From Purshia tridentata (taxonomy: Eukaryota > Streptophyta > Magnoliopsida > Rosales > Rosaceae), in the NCBI GenBank assembly GCA_003254885.1, contig QANT01003322.1:34732-98731 (forward strand): a stretch of DNA of 64,000 bases, written 5' to 3'. Numbering within the stretch: the stretch's first letter is position 1; each line of letters opens with the position of its first letter. The position numbers were made by a program, and so were the translations under genes. Positions 1 through 11,492 of this stretch are shown here, in pieces. The notes under the pieces are model-generated. The model saw nothing but the letters and a program-made list of their open reading frames with translations. It ran no database searches and was not told where the DNA came from.

Positions 1-1
1 G

Positions 2-58
2 GGATTTGATGGCCTTGATGATCTGTTCGAGGCTCAATTGCTGATGCAAATCCCATAG
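2..58 (+). CDS. C-terminal end of an unidentified gene (partial)
   Basis: Frame 2 is open from the window edge to a TAG at 56-58 and gives GFDGLDDLFEAQLLMQIP. The acidic, leucine-rich tail would suit the C-terminus of a plant transcription factor, but I do not recognise the family. The downstream sequence is noncoding and looks like a 3' UTR. With 18 codons visible, this could also be a chance open frame. Confidence 0.3.
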   Translation, partial: GFDGLDDLFEAQLLMQIP

Positions 59-3000
59 ACTTCTAAAGCATAAAAAAACACATGTGCACACATGAAAATA
101 GAAAGCTATACTCAACAACAACAACTACTATGTTACACGAAGCCGAAGTCGTGTGTTGGAAGAAACAAACACACATACATAGATTATGAAATCAAGCGCT
201 TCCTGGTAACTTGCGCTGGTGGTGCTTACGGGGCTTAAACTGCGCACCCTTCTCTGCCCTTCTATTTCTAATTCCTAGTGTAACCCAAAAAGGTTTGTCC
301 CGTCTGTTCCACTCTCTACTAAGTCTACTTTCTTTTTCTTTTTTCTTTTCTGCTATGGATTTTTTGGCCCATAGAGTATTACAGTAATATGGAGAGAAGC
401 CGGCGCATGTTAGCGAGGGCTACGTGGAGGTCACGTGGAAATCGTGTTCGGTGATGTGGATTTGTTGGCAAAGTCAAATGGCTCAAATGTGTTGCATACT
501 ATGCAAGAATGTGGTGCCCAAAACCTATTTATATTCTGCATGAAAGGGCTTGAACTTGTTATTCATATTTGATCTGGCCTAACTGAGAAATATGCATACT
601 CGTACATTTTGTATAAGTAGAGAAAGGACTACATAGTAAAGAGCCTAAGGCATATGCATCTTGTATGTGTATGTATATCTTGGTGGAAACTTGGAAAAGG
701 ATAATATAAATTCTATGGTCAAAGACTCAATGCTTGTGAACTTTGAGAATCACGACAGTCCTTGTCTTTAATGTGCCACTTTACTAGTGGATTGGAATTG
801 TATGAGGCAATTGAACAAAAGAAAAGAAAAAAGTAGCTGTGTTAGAGAATGAATGAGTGAGATTTTTTGGAAACATTTCTGCATATTTGTGTGTGTGTAT
901 GTGATTGTGATTTTGATCGGGAGTAAGTTTGGTCTTGCAATCATGCATCGTATATAACATGGGCTTTAGGGTTTAGAGGTTGAAGGTGGTGTTTTTCGAC
1001 ATGTATTTTCTGGTGTGGATTTAGAGGATTTTTCAACATGGCCATACAATAGTCCTGTTAGGTCAACGTTGAAGAGTGTAAATAACTTTATTAACAATCA
1101 ATATATTGACAATAATGGGTCTTCAATTCATTCACTACGTCATTTTTGCTCCATGTATTTTTCTTAAACAAAAGTTTTTCATTATTTAATACTTAAGGGG
1201 TGGGGACAAGGTGTTTTATAAAATGCATAAAAAAGGAATTTATATTTCCTATTTTCATCACAAGTACATAAACATAAATAAAATTTTAATTAGATCTGCC
1301 ACTGTATACTAGTTGGCCATGGCCAGGCAGTTGCCATGAATCGAAAAAGTTACCAATATCAGTCTATAAAAAATGGAGGTAATGAATTAAAAAATTTTGA
1401 AATTTGATAAGGTCAAAAATAAGATAGGAGGGGAAGTAGGACATGAAATGAAAATAAGAACACCCAAAAAGTCTATATATGTTGAGATTGTGTCACTATG
1501 TATATGGCATTATTGTACTTGATGTATTTCAGTGAATAATTTAGTTTTGGTAGACTTTTACTAATTAAGGTGATATTGTTATCAGTTTTTAACATAATAT
1601 TTTCTTATCAATTAAATATATTATGCTGTCAATTTTTCAATAAAAACCACATATTTAAATACGTTTTCACATTCAATAATATCATTGATAAGTTAACAAT
1701 ATAAGATCAAAAAAAGTATTTTGAAAAAGAGAATTACAGTACCCCTAGCCTCTAAGTAAAATTTGATGACTGCGTTCCAATATAGGTCAATTCATATGAA
1801 TGAAAAAATAAAGGGGAAAGCAGGGAATTAAGGAGGATTCTATATTGGATTTAGCCATGAATAAAATGAAAAGTAAATAGAGGTAAAAAAAAAGTTGTAT
1901 TTAATTTAATTAATAGAGGCAGAAACTTTGTATAAGTTGGAAATAGGAAAAAGACAAATAATGGATTAGGATGGAAAAATTGGGACGTTATAAAAGTATA
2001 TGTAACAATGCATGCGTTTTGGTTTATGCAAACAGCCAAGTGGCAACCCACTGACTCTTATTTGTCAGTCTCTGGTGTGACGGTGAAACTCCCTTCACTT
2101 TTCTCTCAACTCTGAATCTCACCTCACCTCACCAACCATCAACAAACAAAACGCACAAGCAGTGTTTGTTTATTTAAATAATTCCTAATGTTTTTTCTTG
2201 TAAAATTAATTATTCGATATTGTAGAAATAAATACAAAAGATAAAAGGAATTTTTGTGGTAGGAGCAACATGATCAAAGGCTTAAAATGAAAGTGTGATT
2301 ATCTTCTCATGATTTAACTTTAGAAGAGGGGAGTTTATCAAGGAGATTTTGATAATTCCCATCGAGTATTTATGATAATTTTTCAAGAATCTGTGACGAA
2401 AAAATATTGTGTAGAATGAGAACATCAATTATATTAACAAAATTTGACATACAAAATTATAATAATAAAAGTTCAGATTTTCTTTTCTTTCATTTTAAAA
2501 TTTTCTGAAAATCATAACATGATGGAAACCTTGAATGTGAAAGTTAACAAGAAAGGGATTAGGAAAGGGATCAAGAAAGGGATCATTGAGGGCATGCAAA
2601 TCAAGTTCATGATTCTGCCCAATCTTTGTTTTCTTATTCTAAAAACATACCTACAAACATGAAAAGGAAGAGATAGTGTACCTGAATTTAAGTCAATTTC
2701 TCATCCTTCTTCTGGTCTTCATGCGATCTACGCTCTTTTTATCGCTTTTCTTTCAGTCTTTCTATTTCACTAATTTGTTTAGTGTGGTCTGAGAAGTGTA
2801 TATAGACCTTTTTTCGACCTGACAAAGCGTTACGTGTATTTAAAATGCTACGTGTGATTGTTTTGGTAATTAATAAAGCAATTTATATTCTTATTGTTGG
2901 CCTCGTTTTAGTCTTTTGCTTTTCATAATTTTTTTTTTGTGGTTCGGCAAGTGTGTATATATGCACTTTATAGACTTGAAAAAAAACACACTATGGTTGG

Positions 3001-4337
3001 TCATGAAATTTTAATGGCCAAAAGTGAAACAACAAATTAGGATTGCCGACCCTCTATGTACATTCACGTGAATTTTTTTTTATAAGTAATTGCAAAAATC
3101 TTTTTAGTAACTCAAAACCATGACAATAACATAGCAAAAAATAAAATGTTAATTTTTTTTCTTAAAAAAAAAGGCAAACAAAATATAACTCAAATACTAC
3201 TTGGACCTAACACAATATATAAAAATTTACAATATTTGGAAGTTATGAAATATTGCCTCTTGACTCCCCCCGATATTGTCTGTATACGGTGCATTGGTGT
3301 GGTTGTTTTGGTAACTAATAAAGCTAGTAATTAAATGCTCTACATTATTCTTGTTTTTCTGGATTTTGACAACCAATTCACACCGTTGTCAACAAGTTAT
3401 TTTGATTCTACCTACTGAAAACATTTAATGACAGTTTTATCCCTTAACGAAAATATTTAAAAAGACAATTTAAATAAAAAATCGAGTGCTGCTGACAAAA
3501 TAAAATGTTAACTGATCTAGTGTTAGTGGAGCGAGGTAGAATATAATTATCAGTAATTAAGGGGAGTAGGGAAGAAGAAGTTGTATCAAAGGCCCCAATT
3601 GTTTTAAAAAGAAATGCTTACTAACACTAACTCATTTATATTTGTGTTAAATGAATGAAGCTCATAAACTTTTTTTTATTTTTCGTGTTAAATTTGCTTC
3701 TTCTCTTGATTTTTATTTCAAATCTACTAGTATTGTATTTCTTCATTAACAAGAAAGACATATACGCTCTCTTCTCAAGGCACAAAACTTGAGTCATCTA
3801 AGTCTAGTTTCGAGCTAAGAGTGAGATCATACCCTGCAAATACTAAGCAATGCAAACAATAGAGTCTCATATAAAAGAAGTTGGATCAAGAATTAAAATA
3901 CAGAATAATTAGATCAAATAAACTCGATCTTAACACACAAAAAACAATCTTAATTAACGAAATACAAAAGAAAGCTAAACTCATATTATTCATAACCATA
4001 AAAAATCATGTACCCAAGTGATGTGGTAAGATTTCCAATTTAGAGAATCTTTGTAATGTTAATGAGAATAATATAAGAGAAAGAAAAAAATGTTTTTACA
4101 AATGGCACATATGCTCATTATGTACTTCTTGAGGCAAGACAGACAGAGGAACTAATTTAAGACAGTCATTTGTGGACTGGAAGAGTACGACATATTCCAG
4201 GGATCGATCTATCTCATTAAAGGATTTTGTGATGCAAAGCAAATGATTTGTTTTATTTTCTTTCACAAGTTTGCAGGGCCCATGGCCCTCTTAGTCTCTT
4301 CTATATTCTCCTCCGCTGCTGATTTTACTTATAAAGT
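59..4337. other. Intergenic region, no gene recognised
   Basis: AT-rich noncoding DNA, probably the 3' UTR of the partial first gene followed by spacer up to the 3' end of the MRS2 gene. No open frame here resembles a known protein. A small triplicated motif (aaagggat at about 2554-2585) and two diverged copies of a phrase ending ttttggtaa-taataaagc (about 2850-2880 and 3290-3330) suggest old repeat debris, but I could not define element ends. Confidence 0.6.
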
Positions 4338-7300
4338 TCAGGATCCAACCAACCCCTTGTAGCGAGCATATGCAGTAATGACTACGAAAACAAAAGCACA
4401 GGTTATTCCTGTGACAATGCAAACCTGTAGAACAGAAAGATTCAATTTTCAGAGACATTCATTAGTCAGTTATACTAGCTAAGAATTACCAGCAGAAATT
4501 TTGTACATACCCATTTAAACATGTATCCGTGATCATCATTCCACGTGTATGGGATATTCATGCCAAAAATTCCAGCCACCAAAGAATATAAGGATAAACT
4601 TACAGTGCCGGAACTAAGAAAAAGCTCAAGCTGCAGCCATGAAATGTAATGAGAATAAAACATGTCTTTAAGAATACAAATACTCCTGATTTAGTGATAA
4701 AAAAATGAAAAAAAAAAGAAATAAAACCAGCATATATTACAGTAATGAGACACTAAATAGGAAGAATAAAGCACCTGAATCAGCTGATTCCTGTGGTTAT
4801 CAAGCTGCAAAACGAAAGCACAAGTTAGATCAGAAACCATTGATAAATATTGCCATATACGAATAAAATTCCAAAATCAAGTACCTGAATGTTAATGTAA
4901 TCCTCTGTATCATCAATATATTCACGCAGCTGCAAAATTCAAGATTTAAGCAGTTAAGGTTATCTCGATATAGTGTACATAATGTGAAAAAATGCCTTTA
5001 ATAACTTTATTCAATTATAAGAAGAGGGTTGTGTAATATATATGATTCTACAGTCAATCAACAAAAGGTTGAATGTTCTTCACTCTCTTTCACTATCTTC
5101 TCCCTCTACTGCCGAAACCCTAAATATTGGACCAGAGCAATCGGAACAATCTAAACATCCCCAAACAACTCACATTTCTTCTCGTTTCCTATTTGATGGA
5201 TCAGGCTTTTTCGTACCAGCAGGTCATTGTTACATCCCGACCCAAGAACCTTAACACAAGTGGCATGGGGTATGGTGGAATGGAGAGTAAATCCTCAATT
5301 CTCTTTGTAAGCCAATAATGACAAAAAAAAAAGTTTGCATCTAAAGCAGCCATACCGTGGCTAATTTGTTCAAGGTGCCATCAATCTGCATAAAATAAGC
5401 CTGCAAAAGTATTATTAACCAATTTAGTATAAAGTTTCACTAAAATAAGACAAATGAGAAGTATGCCAACGTTATGACCTCAAGTAGCATTTCAAGTTCC
5501 TCAACATCATTATCATCTCCACGAGCAGTTACAATACTTGCTCTACTTGCCCGCGATATTTTTGAGCCAATAGTAGGGGAGGCAGGAAACCAATTGGCAG
5601 GACCAGAGCCACTAACTGGTGAAGATGCACCAACCAATTTTCTTGACAGGTAAAGGTCAGCCATATCATCATCATCATCCAGAAGCTGTTCAAGCTCATC
5701 CCTCACCTGCAATAAGTAATAGAAAATTATTTATTGCCTTGATTTGCAGTAGTAAAGAGGACACTTATATGTTGTCTTTAATTATACTCTGATCAAGTAA
5801 GTTCATCTCAACTCCACACCACAAATTCATTTGTTACTGTAGTCTGAAGACTCAATATAAGATACACAACAAAAAAGAATGCTTATAGAAATAATACGAA
5901 ACAGCATTTACAATGCAACTAATGTAGAATACAAGGTATGAAGTAGATTTCTGCGCATGACATTCACCAAGAAGATGACATTGCTAGCTTTAGTGACCAT
6001 TCAGCACAGCCCCTGGGGTGCCCAAAGAGGTCTTCTTTGAAGCAAAAATGTTTATTGGTATTTTTGAATGGTCACTTAGCTATGCTCTTAAACATGCTTT
6101 TGTGTCCAACAGAATCTGAAAACTGGGGCACATGTCTTTTGCTTACGTACTTCAAACCATTGTCCTATTAATCATTTTATATTTTCATCCAACTGTTCAA
6201 TACATGGTAAGTGACTTATTAACAAATTAGCTGGTTAGTGTCTGAATAATAACTGTTGGATCAAAATCTAATGACAGACATTCATTCAAAAAGAAAAGAG
6301 TATTTTATCAGGACTTGAATATCGATCATTGTATTTTCATCTTATGGTTGGTGAGCATGGATGTGGTGCTCACATGCGTGTGTACATAATATTAACTAGG
6401 TGTACGATAAATGCCATCCAACATTTTAGGTTCAACATAAAAATTCCAATTAAAGATCTTAAATATAGATAATGAAAGAAAAATAGAAAAGTCCACCTAC
6501 AGAACACATTAGTGCAGTATGCATCCAGTACATTAAATAGTCATTTCAACAATATTACTGCTAAGAACGAAATATATCAAACAACTTATCTAATGGCATA
6601 ATGTTCAGATAACATGAGGACAGGGTGTAGCATGAAACTCCTTCACCAAACACCAATGTGAAGCAAATAACATAAATGGAAAAAAAAAATTTATAAGAAA
6701 TAACATCTTTTGATGATTGCATTAAAATTCAATTACTCTCATAAGAGACATGAACTACTATCAAATCATTCACACACCGCAGGAAGTTCATATACCTTTT
6801 GGACTCGAGCAGTCAACCTCGTCATTGCACTCTTCAACTTACGTACCCTATCCAAATTGCGGCTACTAATCTGCAGATTGCAATGGATCAAAATAATAGG
6901 CAAAAGAAGCCAAGTTTTTATAGACAAAAAGGACACATTTGACTAAATGAAAACATTGAAAAAGAAACAATGGCAATTAAAAAGGGTTGAGAGACTAATT
7001 CTTTATTAGAAGATCAAGTGAGAAACTTTCTCTCATAATTAGAGATGCTAAGCTTAGAAAAACATGCACGCAAGTATGCAAGACAACCCCATTTTGAAGC
7101 CAAATATTCAGGTCAACTACAAGAATGCAAGGCTAGAGGTTTATCAAAACTTAACAAAAACCAAACAATAAGATATAAAAATTCTTCTTTAGCAATTTCA
7201 AACAAAAATGAAGACAATAATCCCTAGACTTTATCATCTAGTGCTTTAAGCAGAAAATTTTCCCACATAGCCTATGCTGACAGCTGACTCGCCAGAATCT

Positions 7301-8442
7301 AAGAGCTTTTATCACTGATTTACCTAAATAAATCAAACCAGTGAATGAAATACTATATTCCCGCGCCCATTATCAAGCTAGCTCACGTGGCATTAGGATG
7401 GGGTGAGAAAGTGGTAGACTTTCGGTTCAAAGCCTATTGTAAGCATGAGAAAATACACAATACTTCTGTTGTTTTTTCCCGTTTAGAATGATACAAAGGG
7501 TGGAGGCAAAGAAACCAGAAAATGAGAGAAAACTTAAGTCCTACCTTAGAGGTAAGTTCATCTAAAGCAGGGTAAGCAGCAGTCTCCAGTTCTGTCGTCC
7601 GTGCAGCAAGAAAACTACAAATTGCTTCCAAGGCTACCTCCAAGGCCCGGAATTCAAATGGGGACTCTACATTGCATAATCTAGATCATTCAGATGTCAA
7701 AGAATAAAACCAGAACTCAGAAGTTTCAATGTTTAGGATAATGAAAGAAGTGATAGATGCAAACATATGTATATTTCCAAGAACGCCAAAAACAGAGACT
7801 ACTCTTCAATGATAAACTTTCAAATAATTAAACCATACCGTCTTCTTCACCCGCCTCAACATCATTTTGCCCAGCAGGGAATTCTTTCCCATCTCTTTCA
7901 CTTTCCCGTACAGAATTCACAGGAGGCAACCGTCTTTGAAGCTCTTCAACAACAGGGATAACATATTCATCCAATGGATCCCGAAGCAGCACCTATACCA
8001 TAACAAACTAACAATCACCATCTGCAAAGAGCCCCAACTCATCGAAAGTCAAAAGCACCATATATTTATTATTATTATTTTTTTTTTTTCTAGAACACAA
8101 GGAATAGAATACGGGTGTGACTTTATAGGAAAAAAACTTTCAATGTCCTGAATTTAACCATCTATTTAGTTGCTCCCTCAAAAACAATTAACACCCATGG
8201 TGACCATTATGTAGTAGTCTTAAAACACAAGCACAACTTCCTCTCTTAAATCAGAAATCTTTGACCACGCAACAAAATAATAAATAAATAAAAATTAATA
8301 CTGAAGTGTATTCCATTCAAAACCCAAGACACATTAAATTCAGCAGAGAAAGAGAGAGCTCATGAGAGAGAGAGAGAGAGACTAACCTCATCAGCAGTAA
8401 AAACCCAAGACACATTAAATTCAGCAGAGAAAGAAAGAGCTC

Positions 8443-8484
<42 letters not shown>

Positions 8485-8877
8485 AACCTCATCAGCAGTG
8501 ATTATTGCTTTAATATGCTGCACATCCAGATACAAAAAACCCAATATCAGTCAACGGACATAAGATAAAAATTGCCAAATATTCAAAAAGGCAAAGCAAT
8601 AGAATCAGCAATGAAGCAGAAACAAAAAGAGTACCTCCAAATTGAGAACTATAGCCTTGTCACGGCCGAGAATGGCGGAAGGGTAAGAGAGCAAAGGATC
8701 GACAATGCGAAGATCGCGAGCGTGGATGTTCACCCGGTGCATGATAGCATACTTGTCCACATCTAAGACCGTAGCTTGGCCCGTACAGTCCAACAAAACC
8801 CAGCTCCGAGACGACTTCTTCTTCACAGCCACCACCGCTTGTGGGTCCACCGGCACCACTTCCCCGTCTCGAGCCAT
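4338..8877 (-). CDS. MRS2: MRS2-type (CorA family) magnesium transporter, 11 exons
   Basis: Mg2+ channel of the plant MRS2/MGT family; the N-terminus starting [16 protein letters not shown] most resembles the Arabidopsis MRS2-2/MRS2-7 branch. Exons (-): 8635-8877, 8488-8517, 7839-7992, 7545-7666, 6796-6870, 5479-5706, 5356-5400, 4885-4929, 4775-4804, 4511-4630, 4338-4424. They join in phase to 392 residues, close to the family's usual 380-390. The protein has a long soluble, partly coiled-coil N-terminal region, an acidic DDDDD stretch, then two C-terminal membrane segments with the signature GMN at about residues 347-349, followed by IPYTW, and a charged tail ending GLVGS. Exons 2 and 9 are only 30 nt each. 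The donor after exon 6 (gtcata) is weak. Intron 2 carries a tandem duplication of its own donor region. Membrane location (plasma membrane, plastid or ER) cannot be read from the sequence. Confidence 0.95.
5041..5320 (+). other. Gene-like antisense fragment inside an MRS2 intron
   Basis: Within intron 7 of the MRS2 gene, on the opposite strand, a pyrimidine-rich leader with the telo-box-like motif aaaccctaa (about 5116) is followed by an ATG at 5196 and 40 codons (start [12 protein letters not shown], end SILFVSQ). This looks like the 5' end of a plant mRNA inserted as a retroposed fragment. I do not recognise the protein, and chance is not excluded. Confidence 0.25.
8321..8499. repeat. Tandem duplication with GA tracts copying an exon end and donor site
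   Basis: Copy a is 8321-8398 and copy b is 8402-8499. They are almost identical (start aacccaagacacattaaatt, end actaacctcatcagcagt) and differ mainly in the length of the internal GA tract, which is about 20 nt longer in copy b. Copy b ends inside MRS2 exon 2, so copy a carries a duplicate of the last 12 exon bases and the GTTAGT donor, now stranded in intron 2. Confidence 0.9.
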
Positions 8878-11492
8878 CTCTGACCATCCCCGAACAACCG
8901 GACCTAACCAGAACTACCCAATTCACTCACATCCCTAATTCACTAACCAACAATCGAAATCTCAAACAATACCCAAATCTCAAATTCTATATACTTGCAT
9001 CCTCAAGATTTTCAGTGGCCCAGTGAACCATTTAACCAATGGGGGTGTGGTGTGATTGTTTTATATCAATTTGAATGTTTTGAATAATGGGTTTCGTCGA
9101 ATTGATTGATTGCTCATACCAATTTGGGGATTTGATTGGGTTATTAGGGCTTTGGATTGGGGGAGTTGTGCAAGTGTTCTGGGAGAGAAGGGACTTTTGT
9201 GGGTTGCGTAGGGTTCATGTGGTGGCGGACCGGCGGTTTGGAAGGAGTGAATGGGGACTTGACACGCAAGAAATTGTTTCTTAAAAGTGAAAGCACAATG
9301 GAAGACTGTGGGGCAGGTACTATCTGAACCTGCGGATCTATGTTCTTCTTACGGGTTGGACTTTAATTTCCAAACTTTTCTTTAGAGTTCGTTTATAATG
9401 CGAAGTTGTATGTCATGCCAAATTACTATGGTCAAAGAGGTTTTTTCATATAAAACCATTAAGGAAAAATATCATGTTATTATTGTAATTTGCATCTCAA
9501 CTTCTCTTTTGTTTGCCAACAAATCAAACTTAATCTTTAGTAATAAATTTCTACAATAAAATCATCACATAATATATACTTTTTTACCCTTAATATTGAC
9601 GAATGACAGGTTCCTCTTTTCATTATTAAATATATAAAATTTTAAATTTAGATGTATTTATATATTACACAAAGTGCATGTCAAAAAAAACTCTCTCTTA
9701 ATTAATATCAGTAGGTTTCTCATATCACTAGAGTTATCCCTATTTAAAGTTTGAAACCTACTGATATTGACGTAATGGATCAAATTGCTTCACATGTGAA
9801 GGAATTTAATATGCAAGATTACATGAATAGTAATCGTAATTTTTTACTTTTCCATGTTGAAAACTTGGTAGTACCATGAACATTGCAAGTATCAAATTTC
9901 CAGTACTCGCATGCCAAATGAAAGCATCCAACAATCCACCATTAATAAGATAAAAAAAGAGAAAAAAACAAATCCACCATCACCATTAATCTTTGCATAT
10001 ATGAATATGACATCAAGGCCTTTTCAAGAGAGCAAATGATATTTTTGGTTGGTTTCGGATTCTGGCAAGGACAATCAATATGACAAGTTGATATTTGTAA
10101 GGGTATCTTTCTATTATTAAAAAAAAAAACAGTAACTCATACGTAATTTTGACATTCAAATAGTGCTCGAACTCCTCTCGAAAAATGTTCAAACAACCTT
10201 CGAGTATTACTTGATAGGGTTTGAATACTACTCAAGGAGGATTCAAGCATATTTCGAGAGGAGCTCGAGCACTGCTCGATGAAAAAAGGTCTAAAATTTT
10301 TTTAAAAGAGTTAAAATTCTTTAATGTAAACAAAAATAGGTTAGTTTTCAAAAATTTTCTATTGTTATTTGTAGAAATTAGAATACATGCGGCAAGACTA
10401 ACCCAATGGAAAATCCTACGATGCTTCTAAGATTACACCATGGATGAGTAGGGTAATACTATGCAAACACTGTATATGATATACCAATGTTTTCTAACCC
10501 TTAGATCCTTCTGAGGGTATACCATGAATTAATAGGATATTGTGAACCCCTAAATTCTATTAAGGGTACACCATGAATTGGTAGGATATAGTTTTCTGCG
10601 GTTAGATGTGGTGGATGTTGACATCCTTGTCCGCATCAGAGATGGTCTTGTGAGAGTGAGGCTTGGGGTACCCTTCTCCTAAATGGATTGACACTGACCT
10701 TTGCTTGGAGTATGTCATCCCCAATCTTTCGTTGTCCAAACTCATCCATCAGATTAAACTCTTGTTATACAACTCAATACTTTTTTATTTTTTAGTTTGG
10801 CCAACGTTATACACCTGAATACATAATGAAGTCAAAGGAAGCAGATAAGCAGGGGGTTGTCATGTACTGGAAGGAACAGATGCTCTTGATATTATAAGGC
10901 CATCAGACCCCACTACAAGACGATAAAAAATAATAATTATTATTATTATAAAAAGCAACTAGCCAAAGTCGAAGGGGCCTTGGTGTGCTATATGTCTGTA
11001 ATCCAATCTTAACCATAACCCTGAAGGGAACAAAAAACAAATTACTTGTGAATAAAAAATTCCTCCCCATAAAGGAACAGATGTCAAAATATGATTTACT
11101 CGTAAGCAAAAATTACTCATCCATAAAAACCCATACAAAAAATAACCAGGCATTGTTCTCCATTTAAAGGACTTAAATACTCACTGGCCTTACGAAGAAC
11201 TAAAACAGATGTAGCCGGGTGAAAAAGCAGATATCATAATATCATAACCACTAGACCAGTAACCACAAAAAAATTTATTCAAATTAAAGGAAACTGAAAC
11301 AAGCACTTGGAAATCCTGTGACAAAAATGATAAGAACAGAGAAAATGGGAAAGGAAAAGAAGATTATAACTCGTACTCAATGCACAACTGTCGGGAAATA
11401 CAACAAGACCTCTTCTCTTGAAAGCTATACATACAAATTTCTTTTGTAGGACAACAGATAATAAAAAAAGCTATTTACAGTGCTTCTCTTCG
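8878..11492. other. Intergenic region between MRS2 and SEC23
   Basis: 5' UTR and promoter of MRS2 (to about 9300), then spacer, then the 3' flank of SEC23. No protein-coding similarity was recognised. It contains a hairpin at 10162-10273 (listed separately) and TAA-type microsatellite sequence near 10927-10950. Confidence 0.6.
10162..10273. repeat. Inverted repeat hairpin, about 22-bp arms
   Basis: The left arm at 10162-10183 (agtgctcgaactcctctcg...) is nearly the reverse complement of the right arm at 10252-10273 (tttcgagaggagctcgagca...). The loop of about 68 bp contains a weaker inverted match (cttcgagtattac against gtttgaatactact). No target-site duplication was seen. It may be a short foldback element. 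Confidence 0.7.

Noticed and set aside
7380-7445. tRNA-like phrase (ggttcaaagcc) in an MRS2 intron
   Set aside because: There is no matching acceptor stem, D-loop or anticodon arm; only the T-loop-like phrase is present.
8317-8544. Open frame reading [10 protein letters not shown] followed by a Ser-Leu repeat
   Set aside because: Only [10 protein letters not shown] is coding (MRS2 exon 2); the rest is read-through into GA repeats of the intron.
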